Below, one piece after another: positions 1 to 10,038 of a DNA stretch of 64,000 nucleotides. How positions within the stretch are numbered: the stretch's first letter is position 1; every line of letters begins with the position of its first letter. A program made the position numbers and the translations under genes. The notes beneath the pieces are model-generated. The model saw only the letters and a program-made list of their open reading frames with translations, had not been told where the DNA came from and ran no database searches. This DNA comes from Rotaria socialis (Eukaryota; Rotifera; Eurotatoria; Philodinida; Philodinidae): positions 62,001 to 126,000 of the forward strand of contig CAJNYU010003045.1 in NCBI GenBank assembly GCA_905331475.1. Direction: 5' to 3'.

Positions 1-3000
1 TCCAAACAAACTCCTGTGATAGATGAGAACCAACTGAGAACTGAGAACCGTAGTTTATCAAGTTCTCTTGTATTTGAACCAAAATTAACAGATCAAGAAC
101 GATTAGCAAAGAATGAGGTTGAAGAAAAATTGCATGATAATAAAACCACAGATACTAACATAACTCCAGTAACAAATGAAGTAAGTTCAGAACCAGCTAT
201 CAACGATCTGAATGCAACATTAGGTGACAATAAAACCTTATCTACAACTCCATCCGAACTAAACAATGAAGCCCAATCGACAACTTTAATTGCTGAGCAA
301 GACAAGGAAGATAATGGCATAATACCTATGTCACCTGCTCCCAGTGATAACAAAGGTAATGAAGAAATTCCATCAATAGATTTGCCAATTCAATCAAATT
401 TTGATGCAACAAATGAGACGAACGATAAACAAAATAATATTCAGAAAAACTCTTCGAACGCTGGCATCCTAATCCCAGTAGAAAGTTCACCTATCTCTGA
501 ATATAACAACAAACAAGATATGAAGCAGAAGAAGTCATATATTTTTGACACTGCAGTTCTACCAGTAATGGGTATCATGGAGACTCCAAAGTCCAAACAC
601 AAACAAGAAACTACACTCGTAGAAGCCAGTTCGATCAGTTTTACGAATGAACGAATTTTACAAAATAAGATACCTGAAATCACGCAACAAAATGAGCACA
701 TACAACAGGTGGGAGCATATTCATCGCTACCTTTGGTAGAAACCAATGGCACAGAACAATCTGAAATTCTATCCGACTCAAACCAACTAAATTTATCCTC
801 CATCGACAATAATAATGACAGAAAGAAATCCGCACAAGATCCAGAGCTTTTGGAGAAAGATGACGATTCACATGGCAAGAACCAAGATTCATTGTATACT
901 ACGATTGGCACAGACACAAATCAGACGGATTCAGATGAATTGAGTAAGGACCCATATACAGACGAACCGGAAATAGCTTTATCAGATGATTCAGCAGTAA
1001 AAGATGCAACACTCGAAGCAGACAGAATGGAGACCGAGTCAGAAAGCGCAGAATTGTTGGCTCGAATGAAAATTTTCTCTTCTAGCCTACCACAGGAGCA
1101 ACCTCAAGAGTCATTAATATTGAATGAGACAAAGCGAGAATTAACAGATCAACACCAGCAACCTTTATCGATAAATACAAGCCAAATTAACATCGAGCAG
1201 GAACCAAACACTAAAGCAGGAGACAAAGTAGAAGATTTTCCTCTCGTCACCATCTCATCAGTTGGAAGTGAAATTTCAACAAACAAAGAGACACCAATTA
1301 CTGAAGGAGCGCAGCAAGTAGACACTGAAAAGTTGAACACAGTGGATTCCTCAGATACTGATCAGCAGAACATCTTACATGCGACAAATATGAGTACGTC
1401 ACAGAGCGTGCAAGAATTGCAGGCGTCTAAAATCCCATATGATGAAAATACAAGAGTTCCCGTTGGCAGCATTAAAGATCTGATTACGATCAAGAAAAGA
1501 ATTGCTATTAAACCGACAACACCAGCAACATTAGATGGAAGCATATCAAATACTTCACAAAATGAATCAACTGACGTTTCAACAGAACCCGAAAATCTCC
1601 AAACTCTTCCAGTATTAGTTACCGATAGCGCCAGTGATTCAGTGAAGAAAACGCGTAAAATAGAGGAAACTAGCCCCACAGAAATTACGCAACGACAGAA
1701 TAACCAATTGTCTGATGACAATAAAGACAATATTCGAAATTCCCACCCGGCTTCTACAACAAAACAAAGTCAATTGGATGCAGATGAAATTTCACCTGTC
1801 GATACAATAATTGGAGTCAACGAGGTGCCGTTGCGGATTGATTCCACAAAGAAACAAAACATTTTGGGCAGCCAAGTACCGGAATCTACATTTTTAACTG
1901 AAGGAGGTGTTAAATCGCCCGAGACAGTACTAACAGCAAACCAAGAAAAAAACACACAACTGCCTGCAATCAGTTCGTTGAATAATAATGAGGTAGAGAA
2001 TGTTGAAGATTACCAAAGAGAAAATCCCTCCAACATCAACAGTACGGCTGATCAGCGAAAACAAGTCTCAGTTAATACACTTAAAACACAAATTCCACCA
2101 GAAACCATTATTATCAGGTCGACCACAAAAGAAACATTGTCACTACCGAAAAAGTCATTTATGAACCAAACAATTGCAGAAATTACACAAGTTCTTCAAA
2201 CTAAAACGCCGGAACGAACAGAAGAAACATCACCCTCAACCGATAACATGATAAAAAAGACTGCCACTGAGCCAACCGCGCCTGTCCAACATAGTACATT
2301 TGGCTCACAACAACCTACGCTAACTTCTTCACAAAGCACGCCAGATGAAAGCGGAGACCAATCTACGTTAGATTCGAAAAAGAACGATCCAGTTCAACAA
2401 GAGGAGAAGCTTTCATCTCCGACTGGAGCAAACTCAGTTGTTGTACCAGCGCCCACCATAGAAACGCCAAAGAAAGAAAGTGGATTTCAGTTGCCGCTGT
2501 TAATTTCAATAGATAATAAAATGGATAAAATCACAGAAGCTTTAGGTATCGATTCACAGATGAAAGATGGTTTGACAGAACCCACTCATGCCACGCAGAT
2601 GACTATAACTGGAGGAACAACAGAAACTGTAGCTGCTGACAAAACCCCACAGACCGGAAGTGAATTTCAAATGCCTATGATACTTTCTATTGATAATACG
2701 ATCGAAAAAATAAAGGAAATTGAGATAAAACCAGACGAAACAGTCGTCACAACTGCTGTAACGCCAAGTACGGATACCGATGCTGTTGACAAACCACCAA
2801 CGAAAAACGGAGTAGTGGTACCTTCTAAAAAATCATTTATGGATAGAACAGTAGCAGAAATTAAAGAAATTCTTCAGATTGAAACATCGGAAGCTAAAGA
2901 TAAATCTGACAAAGAGCAAGAACCGTCCTCGTCCGATATAACGATGGTAAATGCCGCGCCTGATTCAGCAGCGACCGCACAATCTAGTACACATGCACCA

Positions 3001-4587
3001 GTGTCACCCAGTTTAACGTCTTCATATCTCACACCCGAAGAGAACAAAGTCATTTCTGCGACGGATTCGACAAAGAATGAACTAGTGAATGAAGAGGAGA
3101 ATCGTTTGTCTCCCAGTGATGAAAACATAGATATTGCACCTGTACCCATTAGTGATCAAACGAAGAAACAAGGTGTATTTCAACTACCCGTTTTACTTTC
3201 TTTTGATAATACCATGGAGAAAATCAAGGATACACTAGGCATCGATTCAAAAAAGAAGGAAGAAGCTACAAAATTAACCGAAATTGTCACACCGACCACA
3301 TTAGCAGGCACAATTGAAGTCGCTGCAGCTGAAAAAACACCACAGAAAGAAGATGGATTTCATATGCCTGCGATACTTTTGCTGGATAATACGATGAACA
3401 AAATCAAGGATACATTTGGCATCGATTCAAAGAAGAAGGAAGATGCGACAGAACCTAATGATAGCGTGGCAACAGCTGCGGAGGCAGCAACAGTCGATGA
3501 GAAAGCTTCTAACAACACACTACAAAATGAAAAAGGAAGAAAATCTCGTAAGAAATCTTTCATTGAGAGAACAGTTGACGAAATCAAAGAAGTCCTTCGC
3601 ATCGAAACAGTAGAAGAAAAAGAAAAATCTGACACAGGACAAGAATCATCCTCAGTCGATAGAACGATAGAGAAATCTGTTCCTGGATTTCATGCTATCG
3701 GAATTAGTTATCCACAGAGCACAAGTGAAAAAAGCAAGGAATCATCTGCTGGGGTTGCGAGAAAGGACAGTACTGCAAATCAAAGCAATTTGGATTCCAC
3801 TGCTGCAACAAAAGGCATTGTTGATACGGAAGCAAGTAATAATGCACCGAAGAAACAAACTGGTATTCAACCGTTCATAATGCATTCATTTGATAGTCGA
3901 GTTGTGGGGTCCAAAGGAGTTGTCATTACGGACCCGACAGAAAATAAAGAATTCAGCGAAAAACAGATACCTTCCTCGTTGAATAAAATTATTCTGACTG
4001 CTGGACCGGCCTCGATTGTGGTGAAATCGCATATTGACGTAGAATCTACGCGGACGAAAGTTTTTACGTTCGATGAGGCCAGTGGCTCTAATAGTGATGA
4101 ACATGAGTTAGACTCTACGCAAAAGTCAGGCATGATTAAACGACAAGGATTAGAATCGCCAAATGTTCAAAAGGGATTATGGAAGTCGGCTACTTCGACC
4201 CCGACACCTACGAAAACAGGTGAAAAGTTGTTCAGAATACCTTCCATGGAAAGCATTGTGTCCGAAGTCAAAGAAGTCCTTAGTGGCGATGCAGAAAAGA
4301 AAGACCCAGCTCGCAAAGAAGATGAACTATCAACATCAACTGGAAGAAAAGAAGCAGCCGAGAAAAGGCAGACTTCATCAGTGCCTAACAATGTTAATAA
4401 GGACGTAAGAGGCTTACATACGCTAACTCGCTCATCTGACAGCTCGACCAAAGATGATAAGAATTCAGAGTCACGTCAAGGCAACAAATCTTCAACAGAG
4501 ATGAAATCTCCAAAATCTCCAGCAATACATCCACAGACCGATGACAAGAATTCAACAACAGAAGCAAGAACTTTGATCACAGATTGA
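1..4587 (+). CDS. Large disordered repeat protein, 5'-truncated (cluster member 1)
   Basis: Family not recognised. The frame is open from the first base, so the 1,528 visible residues continue upstream of the window; the first ATG-like start is not a reason to begin the gene here. Composition is Ser/Thr/Glu/Lys/Gln/Asn-rich with almost no Cys or Trp, typical of an intrinsically disordered protein. The first half (to about nt 2130) shows no clear repeats. From about nt 2140 to 3620 there are alternating modules: type A, Phe-x-Leu/Met-Pro then Asp-Asn-Thr-Met and a Lys-Ile-rich helix ending Leu-Gly-Ile-Asp; type B, Lys-Lys-Ser-Phe-Met/Ile followed by a helix of the Val-x-Glu-Ile-Lys-Glu type. 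A hybrid module lies near the C-terminus (nt 4225-4300). No signal peptide, membrane segment or catalytic motif is seen. One uninterrupted exon, with a candidate poly(A) signal 176 nt after the stop. The same module recurs in the next two open frames, so this is a local gene family. Confidence 0.75.
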   Translation, partial: SKQTPVIDENQLRTENRSLSSSLVFEPKLTDQERLAKNEVEEKLHDNKTTDTNITPVTNEVSSEPAINDLNATLGDNKTLSTTPSELNNEAQSTTLIAEQDKEDNGIIPMSPAPSDNKGNEEIPSIDLPIQSNFDATNETNDKQNNIQKNSSNAGILIPVESSPISEYNNKQDMKQKKSYIFDTAVLPVMGIMETPKSKHKQETTLVEASSISFTNERILQNKIPEITQQNEHIQQVGAYSSLPLVETNGTEQSEILSDSNQLNLSSIDNNNDRKKSAQDPELLEKDDDSHGKNQDSLYTTIGTDTNQTDSDELSKDPYTDEPEIALSDDSAVKDATLEADRMETESESAELLARMKIFSSSLPQEQPQESLILNETKRELTDQHQQPLSINTSQINIEQEPNTKAGDKVEDFPLVTISSVGSEISTNKETPITEGAQQVDTEKLNTVDSSDTDQQNILHATNMSTSQSVQELQASKIPYDENTRVPVGSIKDLITIKKRIAIKPTTPATLDGSISNTSQNESTDVSTEPENLQTLPVLVTDSASDSVKKTRKIEETSPTEITQRQNNQLSDDNKDNIRNSHPASTTKQSQLDADEISPVDTIIGVNEVPLRIDSTKKQNILGSQVPESTFLTEGGVKSPETVLTANQEKNTQLPAISSLNNNEVENVEDYQRENPSNINSTADQRKQVSVNTLKTQIPPETIIIRSTTKETLSLPKKSFMNQTIAEITQVLQTKTPERTEETSPSTDNMIKKTATEPTAPVQHSTFGSQQPTLTSSQSTPDESGDQSTLDSKKNDPVQQEEKLSSPTGANSVVVPAPTIETPKKESGFQLPLLISIDNKMDKITEALGIDSQMKDGLTEPTHATQMTITGGTTETVAADKTPQTGSEFQMPMILSIDNTIEKIKEIEIKPDETVVTTAVTPSTDTDAVDKPPTKNGVVVPSKKSFMDRTVAEIKEILQIETSEAKDKSDKEQEPSSSDITMVNAAPDSAATAQSSTHAPVSPSLTSSYLTPEENKVISATDSTKNELVNEEENRLSPSDENIDIAPVPISDQTKKQGVFQLPVLLSFDNTMEKIKDTLGIDSKKKEEATKLTEIVTPTTLAGTIEVAAAEKTPQKEDGFHMPAILLLDNTMNKIKDTFGIDSKKKEDATEPNDSVATAAEAATVDEKASNNTLQNEKGRKSRKKSFIERTVDEIKEVLRIETVEEKEKSDTGQESSSVDRTIEKSVPGFHAIGISYPQSTSEKSKESSAGVARKDSTANQSNLDSTAATKGIVDTEASNNAPKKQTGIQPFIMHSFDSRVVGSKGVVITDPTENKEFSEKQIPSSLNKIILTAGPASIVVKSHIDVESTRTKVFTFDEASGSNSDEHELDSTQKSGMIKRQGLESPNVQKGLWKSATSTPTPTKTGEKLFRIPSMESIVSEVKEVLSGDAEKKDPARKEDELSTSTGRKEAAEKRQTSSVPNNVNKDVRGLHTLTRSSDSSTKDDKNSESRQGNKSSTEMKSPKSPAIHPQTDDKNSTTEARTLITD
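2140..3640 (+). repeat. Coding repeat block: alternating type A and type B modules
   Basis: Within the first repeat protein, type A modules begin near nt 2476, 2659, 3175 and 3355, and type B modules near 2149, 2824 and 3550. Spacing between neighbouring modules is mostly about 180 nt or twice that, so the unit is near 60 residues: a 25-30 residue conserved segment plus a variable acidic/Ser-Thr spacer. Copies are diverged in DNA but conserved at hydrophobic and Asp-Asn-Thr positions, which suggests selection on the protein rather than recent DNA slippage. Confidence 0.7.
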
Positions 4588-5595
4588 TACTTATCCAACA
4601 ACGATAGCATGGTTTGACTTTGACACTTTAGTCAATTTGTTTTGCTAGTGAATCTCCCCTTGACATTTTACGTCCTCCTTTTTGAAATTACGATAGCATA
4701 TAGAACTTTTGAAGACCCACGTGTTCCCTATCACATATTGTAGTAGAAAATATCGTGAAATGAATAAAAGTAACATAAACCAAGCAATAAACAAACATTC
4801 TATAATATCTATTTATCATGTTAAGTCATCTGCTACAAACTCCTGGGATCTTTAGAATATGCTCATCGTACCAACATTGCTGTGAAAACAGATATCTTTT
4901 TTTTTAATACTTTTGTCTCTATTGTTGGTTGTGCATAATCTAGTGAGCTTGAGAAATATAGAGCCATCCATCTCTGCTGCAATCTATTTTCTAAGGTTTT
5001 GTATTCATGAATACGAATTATGTAGAATTCAATTTGTTTAAGCTTCTTATGTGTGCCTAAATCCAATAAGTATAAGATTTGCATGGTGTGGAACGCTATA
5101 ATAAAATTATTTTCATTATCTGACGTTTTCTTGATTTTTACTATGCCAGAGTCTACAGTGTCTTGTTAAGCTTCCAGGTTATTCATTTCATCCTTAAATG
5201 ATAGCACATACTGTTGAGATCGATACCTATCAACACGTATCTTATTCTATTTCTAAAGCTTCCTTTTGTCGAAACCACCATCCTCGCTACAATTCATTTT
5301 CGAATTTCATGTTTTTACTATTCACATCTATTGTGTGCATAGGGAGCGTTGATTTTGGTAATTAGAATCAATATGCCACATATAGCTAAACGACTGTAAA
5401 AGGTCTCAACTGCAATGTGTTTGGAGATACAAGCGATGAGATACGAATAAAAAAATGGTGAAGTGTATTAAAGATCAAACGTGTTTCCCTAAAGAATAAG
5501 ATACATGATGATATGATAAAAGTATTGCTGGTGATCAACCATTTTCTTATTTTCTTTGAAAACTAACTATGCATTTTCTTTTCAATTCAGATTAA
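4588..5595. other. Intergenic stretch between repeat genes 1 and 2
   Basis: AT-rich, with stops in all frames and only short chance frames. It should hold the 3' UTR of the first repeat gene. It ends with a pyrimidine run and CAG at 5588-5590, a possible splice acceptor just before the duplicated block. Nothing else recognised. Confidence 0.5.
4763..4768 (+). terminator. Candidate poly(A) signal AATAAA
   Basis: A canonical AATAAA lies about 176 nt after the stop of the first repeat gene, in non-coding AT-rich sequence. Position is plausible for its mRNA 3' end. In AT-rich DNA the hexamer is common, so this is supportive only. Confidence 0.4.
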
Positions 5596-5815
5596 AACCG
5601 TTCATAATGCATTCATTTGATAGTCGAGTTGTGGGGTCCAAAGGAGTTGTCATTACGGACCCGACAGAAAATAAAGAATTCAGCGAAAAACAGATACCTT
5701 CCTCGTTGAATAAAATTATTCTGACTGCTGGACCGGCCTCGATTGTGGTGAAATCGCATATTGACGTAGAATCTACGCGGACGAAAGTTTTTACGTTCGA
5801 TGAGGCCAGTGGCTC
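5596..5815 (+). repeat. Perfect 220-bp copy of 3869-4088
   Basis: Every base from 5596 to 5815 matches 3869-4088 (offset 1,727). Homology stops abruptly on both sides, and the right end coincides with the single N at 5816. The copied segment is coding in the first repeat gene but is in a different frame from the coding sequence that follows the N. Perfect identity ending at an undetermined base points to an assembly overlap or misjoin. A very recent duplication or gene conversion is the alternative. Confidence 0.9.
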
Positions 5816-5816
5816 N
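5816..5816. other. Single undetermined base, probable contig join
   Basis: The only isolated N in the window. It sits exactly where a perfect duplicate ends and a different coding frame begins. True gap length is therefore probably unknown and not one base. Confidence 0.75.
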
Positions 5817-6301
5817 CTGCTGCCGTTGAACCCGAAAAACCAACGGCCCGCCCACCAGCGACGACCGCTTCATCGGAGAAAAAAGAGTCGGGATTTCATC
5901 TCAATTTCATTTCGTCTTTGGATGACACATTGCAAAACATTAAAGGTAAATTGGGAATGGAAGAAAAGAAGACAAGTGATACTGAGAAATCTGGCACTAC
6001 AGACGAAAAAGCAGCTGCCGGTGAATCTGAAACTGCGACATCATCGGAAAAGAAGGAATCAGAATTTCATCTTCCAAGCTTACCATCGTTTGACAATACG
6101 TTCCAAAATATAAAAGGAAAATTGGGTTTGGAAAAAACCAAATCGCACGAAACGGATAAAACGGAACAACTAGATGCAGTGTGCGAGAAAGAAGCTGATT
6201 CTGCAACGAAAGTCAAGCCGTCTACAACGAATCATGAAAAAGAAGTCTCTTCTGAGGTGATCCCATCTAGTGACCATGTGAACGAGTCGCTTAAACTTTG
6301 A
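5816..6301 (+). CDS. Disordered repeat protein, C-terminal part (cluster member 2)
   Basis: About 160 residues ending at a TGA at 6299-6301. Reading right from the N gives Ala-Ala-Val-Glu-Pro and then two type A modules, starting near nt 5881 and 6061: Phe-His-Leu, Asp-Asp/Asn-Thr, Ile-Lys-Gly-Lys-Leu-Gly. This is the same family as the flanking frames but with a member-specific signature (Lys-Gly-Lys-Leu-Gly instead of Lys-Asp-Thr-Leu-Gly). The 5' part is missing or misassembled, because the preceding 220 bp copy the first gene in another frame. It could be a separate gene or the displaced end of a longer one. Function unknown. Confidence 0.6.
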   Translation, partial: XAAVEPEKPTARPPATTASSEKKESGFHLNFISSLDDTLQNIKGKLGMEEKKTSDTEKSGTTDEKAAAGESETATSSEKKESEFHLPSLPSFDNTFQNIKGKLGLEKTKSHETDKTEQLDAVCEKEADSATKVKPSTTNHEKEVSSEVIPSSDHVNESLKL

Positions 6302-8865
6302 AAGTGTATTGGGAAAAGAATGCTGCACGTTCTAATTTCAAACTAGATTGATCGACAGCATTTCAAAAGACAAATCTGCTTGCTAACACTTATTGGGAGG
6401 GGAGGTATCGTCGAAATAATAAAAGTAGAATTTTTCAAAATACGATCGTGCAGAATGTGTTTGTTTATTAACGATTATGTATCTGGTTTCGTCATTGTTT
6501 AGAGCAGTCTCATTTGGAATACGTAAAAGTTACTAAACATTCATTTGTTTGAAGAAAAACCTGAAACTGTTACATCTGTGAGTTCTTTCTATAATATATA
6601 TGTATATATATCGTTGTTTTTCTAACTAAAAAAAAGCAGGTTCGCTGTTTTAGAAGAATTTGTTGCGTACAGAATTATTTCAAAAAATATCTTTTCCTCC
6701 AGATGAACCAATTATTAGTATCTCTACTGAAAATATTTTCTATCTTTCTTAGGGAGGACTGTATTATTGGATAGAACAACAAAAATTTCTTCATGAGGTG
6801 TGAAGATACATTAGATAGTTTTGTTCCGTAGGGACGAGTTTCGTGTTTCTCTATGAAGCTTGCTGTATCTGTTTGAGACAGTAAAGAAGCCGTAGATGTC
6901 TATTACAACTGGTAACAGTTAACTGATAATTGCTTGTTTTTCTTATCAGAAGATATCCAACTAGATCGAGCCATAGACGACCAATAATCATTTTTTTTAC
7001 TATTCACATTCTATAACAGTTAGATCATCCTTTCGAGTACTTAAATCAAACTTGGAATCTCTGTAGATAACACACTAGTCTCTGTCTTCTATATCGTAGT
7101 CTTTTTTTGTAAACATGACCAGTAGCGACTGTTAAAACTAAATGACGAGAAAAACTTGTTTCTAAAACCTCAACCAGCATACCAAAATTGTTTTAACGCA
7201 CTAAAGTACATCATCAGAGATATCGATAAGTCTATCATATTTTGTAATGACATATTGGCTTTTACGAAAATTCTATTTTTTTGTTTTTGTTTTGGTATTG
7301 CCCTGGTCAATTAAATAGATATAAAAGTTACAAAAATTATTTACAGTAGCTACAGTAGGCTTGATATTTTAATGCTATAGCAGTTGCATTGAAAATTTTC
7401 TCCACACTATCTTTATTCATATGTCTACTTTACATTAGCATTCTATAAATGGAGAGAAAGTTTTAGACGGCTAAAAAGCCCAAAATTAGTTGTGCACACT
7501 ATTTAAATGTTCACCCGACGCATCACTTATGAGTTCACTGCATATTTACTCTGCTTCTCGTACCAGATCTACTCCGTGATTTTGGTGTCTTTCAAAAAGA
7601 TATGGCACCATTAATCAGATGCGAAGAATAAATTAGCTCATTAATTACAATGAAGAACTATGATTCCTTCTTCATTGATAATACAATTTAAGATCGGCCT
7701 TCACTGATAAAATATATTAAAGGTATTTGCATGAATATTCAATTCAAAGTAATATTCTAGCGTACTATCTTGCAAAGAAACGATCATAGGTAGAACTGAA
7801 AATGATTAACTTCTCAGAGGAAAATAGTGCTACTATCACTGCAAAAAAAGAATTAGAAACTCTAAAAATAGTCTATACCACCTATTTTTAATCTTTTGTG
7901 GTATCAGCGTTAATCCTTATTCGTAGCAAATTCGAATTGTATGAATCCCTAACTAACTGTAAGAATATGGTTTGAAGAATGGAAATAAAGAGTACGTTAG
8001 AGGATACAAAAGACTAATTGCATGTACGTATGAACGAGTTCATGCACAACCTTACTCACTACATTTTTATTGACGAAAAATACTCTAAAATAGAAAATAT
8101 ATCTTATGATCACCTTCTTGAGCATGACGTTTCGGTACCATTTTTTGAATCATTTAATATTTCAGCAACAACATCAAGCACCTAATTAGATTTTTTAGTT
8201 TTCTAGCTCGACACTTTTTGAGCTCCATAATCTTCGGCTTGAACTTAAAAGCATTTATTAAATGGTACCTAAAGCTAGAACTCAGAATAGTTTAATGTGG
8301 CCAATATCTCTGTAGAAAATAGAACACGTTTGAGTCAAAGTATTTTTCGAGTACGCCTATCAGAAAACGATTTAAATCTGGTATTCGCCAAGAACATTGT
8401 AGATTTTGTTACTCAAATATGCGAAGAATACACATTTACTAAATTATGAGTCGCTTTTCTTTAAAATCAAAATTTTCATCAACACTGGAAATCACTAGAT
8501 TTATAACATTTAATTCTTCTCTGCACCAAAAAGTGACGATTCTCATACATGTATATATCTGTGAAGGTTTCACAAATCGAAATCTATACAACAAACTATC
8601 ATATAGTACGAAAGCTAACACATACTTCATGTACCAAAACATCAGCTCTCTTTCTCAGAAAAGTCATTAATATATATATATATGGCGGAAAGTCATATTT
8701 CTCCAGTTACGTTTCTGTTTTTCTCATTCATTGATTTTCCTTCAGTGTCGTCTGTCTTCTATCTTTTAAATTCAGATAAAAACCAAATGTACAATTGAAT
8801 TTCGAGTCACATTAGAAGCTATTATAGTAACAATATAAATACGCGTGATCAAGCAGTAGGAGATT
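6302..8865. other. Intergenic stretch between repeat genes 2 and 3
   Basis: AT-rich non-coding DNA with frequent stops. It holds a poly(A)-like AATAAA at 6418-6423, TA-rich runs near 6593-6612 and 8670-8683, and a TATAAATA-like string near 8834-8841, just upstream of the next ATG. No conserved coding segment found. Short open frames at 8439-8734 overlap on both strands and look accidental. Confidence 0.5.
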
Positions 8866-10038
8866 ATGAAGCGTCAACAATCGTTGTTATCGGATAAACA
8901 GCCCAACTTCGTTGAACGTGAAAGAAAGAGTCCCACAGCAAAGAAAGAAGTAAGATTTCAACTTTCAACAGCCGCTTCTATTGACAATACGATGGAAACC
9001 AGCACAAAAGCACAAGAATTTGATGAAACGAAACAAGAAGAAAATTTGAAAAGTGGACACCTCGATACCATGAACAGAAAACAGACAGCCATTCAATCTG
9101 AAACAACCGCTTCCACGTCGGAAAAGGAAGGAAGGTTTCACCTTCCAAGTATGCCGTCGATCGATAATACATTACAAACAATTAGAGAAACACTAGGGCT
9201 CGATGAAGTGAAACGAGATCAAAATGCAAAATCTGAAAACTCAAATGCAACAGAAGAAAAGGCAGAAACCATGGAAACCACGGAAACTTTGAACAAGCAC
9301 TCAACAACAAAAAAAGAATCGCAATTTTATTTACCAAGTATGCCGCTATTTCATAAAACATTAAAAACAATCCGTGGTACATTATGGTTGGATGGCACGA
9401 ACCAAGAGGAGTCAGTTAAAGCACAAAATTTAGATTCCGATGGTGTAACGTTGACCCCCACGCAATCTGAAGGTTCGAACTCAACGCCGAAGAAAAAAGG
9501 ACGAGCGCGCCTTCCAACGTTTCCATTCAGTGATACTACGATGGAGAGTATTAAAGAATTACCTAGCCGTGCTAGAATTAACCGACAACAAAGTTCAAAA
9601 TCTGAAAGTTCGGATACGTCTAGTACAGCGGCGGTACCGATAGAATCGCCAATCTCACCCTCAATAGAAAAGAAGGAATCTATATTCCGTCTGCTAACAG
9701 CGAAATCTTTCGATAATACAATGAATTCACTGCGAGAAACATTTGGATTCGAGGCAACGAAGCGAGACGAAAATATTAAAAATCCACAGTCCGATTCTTC
9801 GGGTGCAAATGACATCAACATTCAATCAACAGCTGAAACTCCTACCACAAAGAAGGAAGGAGGATTTCATCTTCCAACAATTCCATTATTTGAGAATGCA
9901 ATTATGAGCATCAAAGGAACTTTTAAGTATGATGAAACAAAGCCAGAAACAGATGAAAAACATGAGCAATCATCAGCGCTTGGAGTAGATCAGCTGCCCA
10001 TTGAACCTGATAAAGCGAATCTTGCAGGAAAAAAGTAA
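8866..10038 (+). CDS. Disordered repeat protein, 390 aa (cluster member 3)
   Basis: Complete single-exon frame from ATG to TAA. It is built almost entirely of six type A modules, starting near nt 8956, 9130, 9317, 9503, 9680 and 9862 (period about 180 nt or 60 residues). The best unit reads Phe-His-Leu-Pro-Ser-Met-Pro-Ser-Ile-Asp-Asn-Thr-Leu, then an Ile-Arg-Glu-Thr-Leu-Gly helix and a Lys/Arg/Glu tail. Spacers are Ser/Thr/Glu-rich. No Cys, no signal peptide and no membrane span are evident. The start was chosen because it is the first ATG before the first module; an upstream non-coding exon cannot be excluded. Each module could form an amphipathic helix, for example on a membrane or partner surface; that is inference only. 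Function unknown. Confidence 0.7.
   Translation: MKRQQSLLSDKQPNFVERERKSPTAKKEVRFQLSTAASIDNTMETSTKAQEFDETKQEENLKSGHLDTMNRKQTAIQSETTASTSEKEGRFHLPSMPSIDNTLQTIRETLGLDEVKRDQNAKSENSNATEEKAETMETTETLNKHSTTKKESQFYLPSMPLFHKTLKTIRGTLWLDGTNQEESVKAQNLDSDGVTLTPTQSEGSNSTPKKKGRARLPTFPFSDTTMESIKELPSRARINRQQSSKSESSDTSSTAAVPIESPISPSIEKKESIFRLLTAKSFDNTMNSLRETFGFEATKRDENIKNPQSDSSGANDINIQSTAETPTTKKEGGFHLPTIPLFENAIMSIKGTFKYDETKPETDEKHEQSSALGVDQLPIEPDKANLAGKK

Noticed and set aside
441..917. 158-codon minus-strand open frame opposite the first repeat gene
   Set aside because: Shadow of the A-rich, stop-poor coding strand; Ser/Cys/Phe-rich nonsense with no splice or homology support. The same applies to other antisense frames at 93-353, 1362-1730, 2874-3635 and 9351-9821.
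5556..6113. Continuous frame running through the N at 5816
   Set aside because: It joins the duplicated segment to a wrong frame of the following gene; after the N the translation is unlike the family, whereas another frame gives clear modules.
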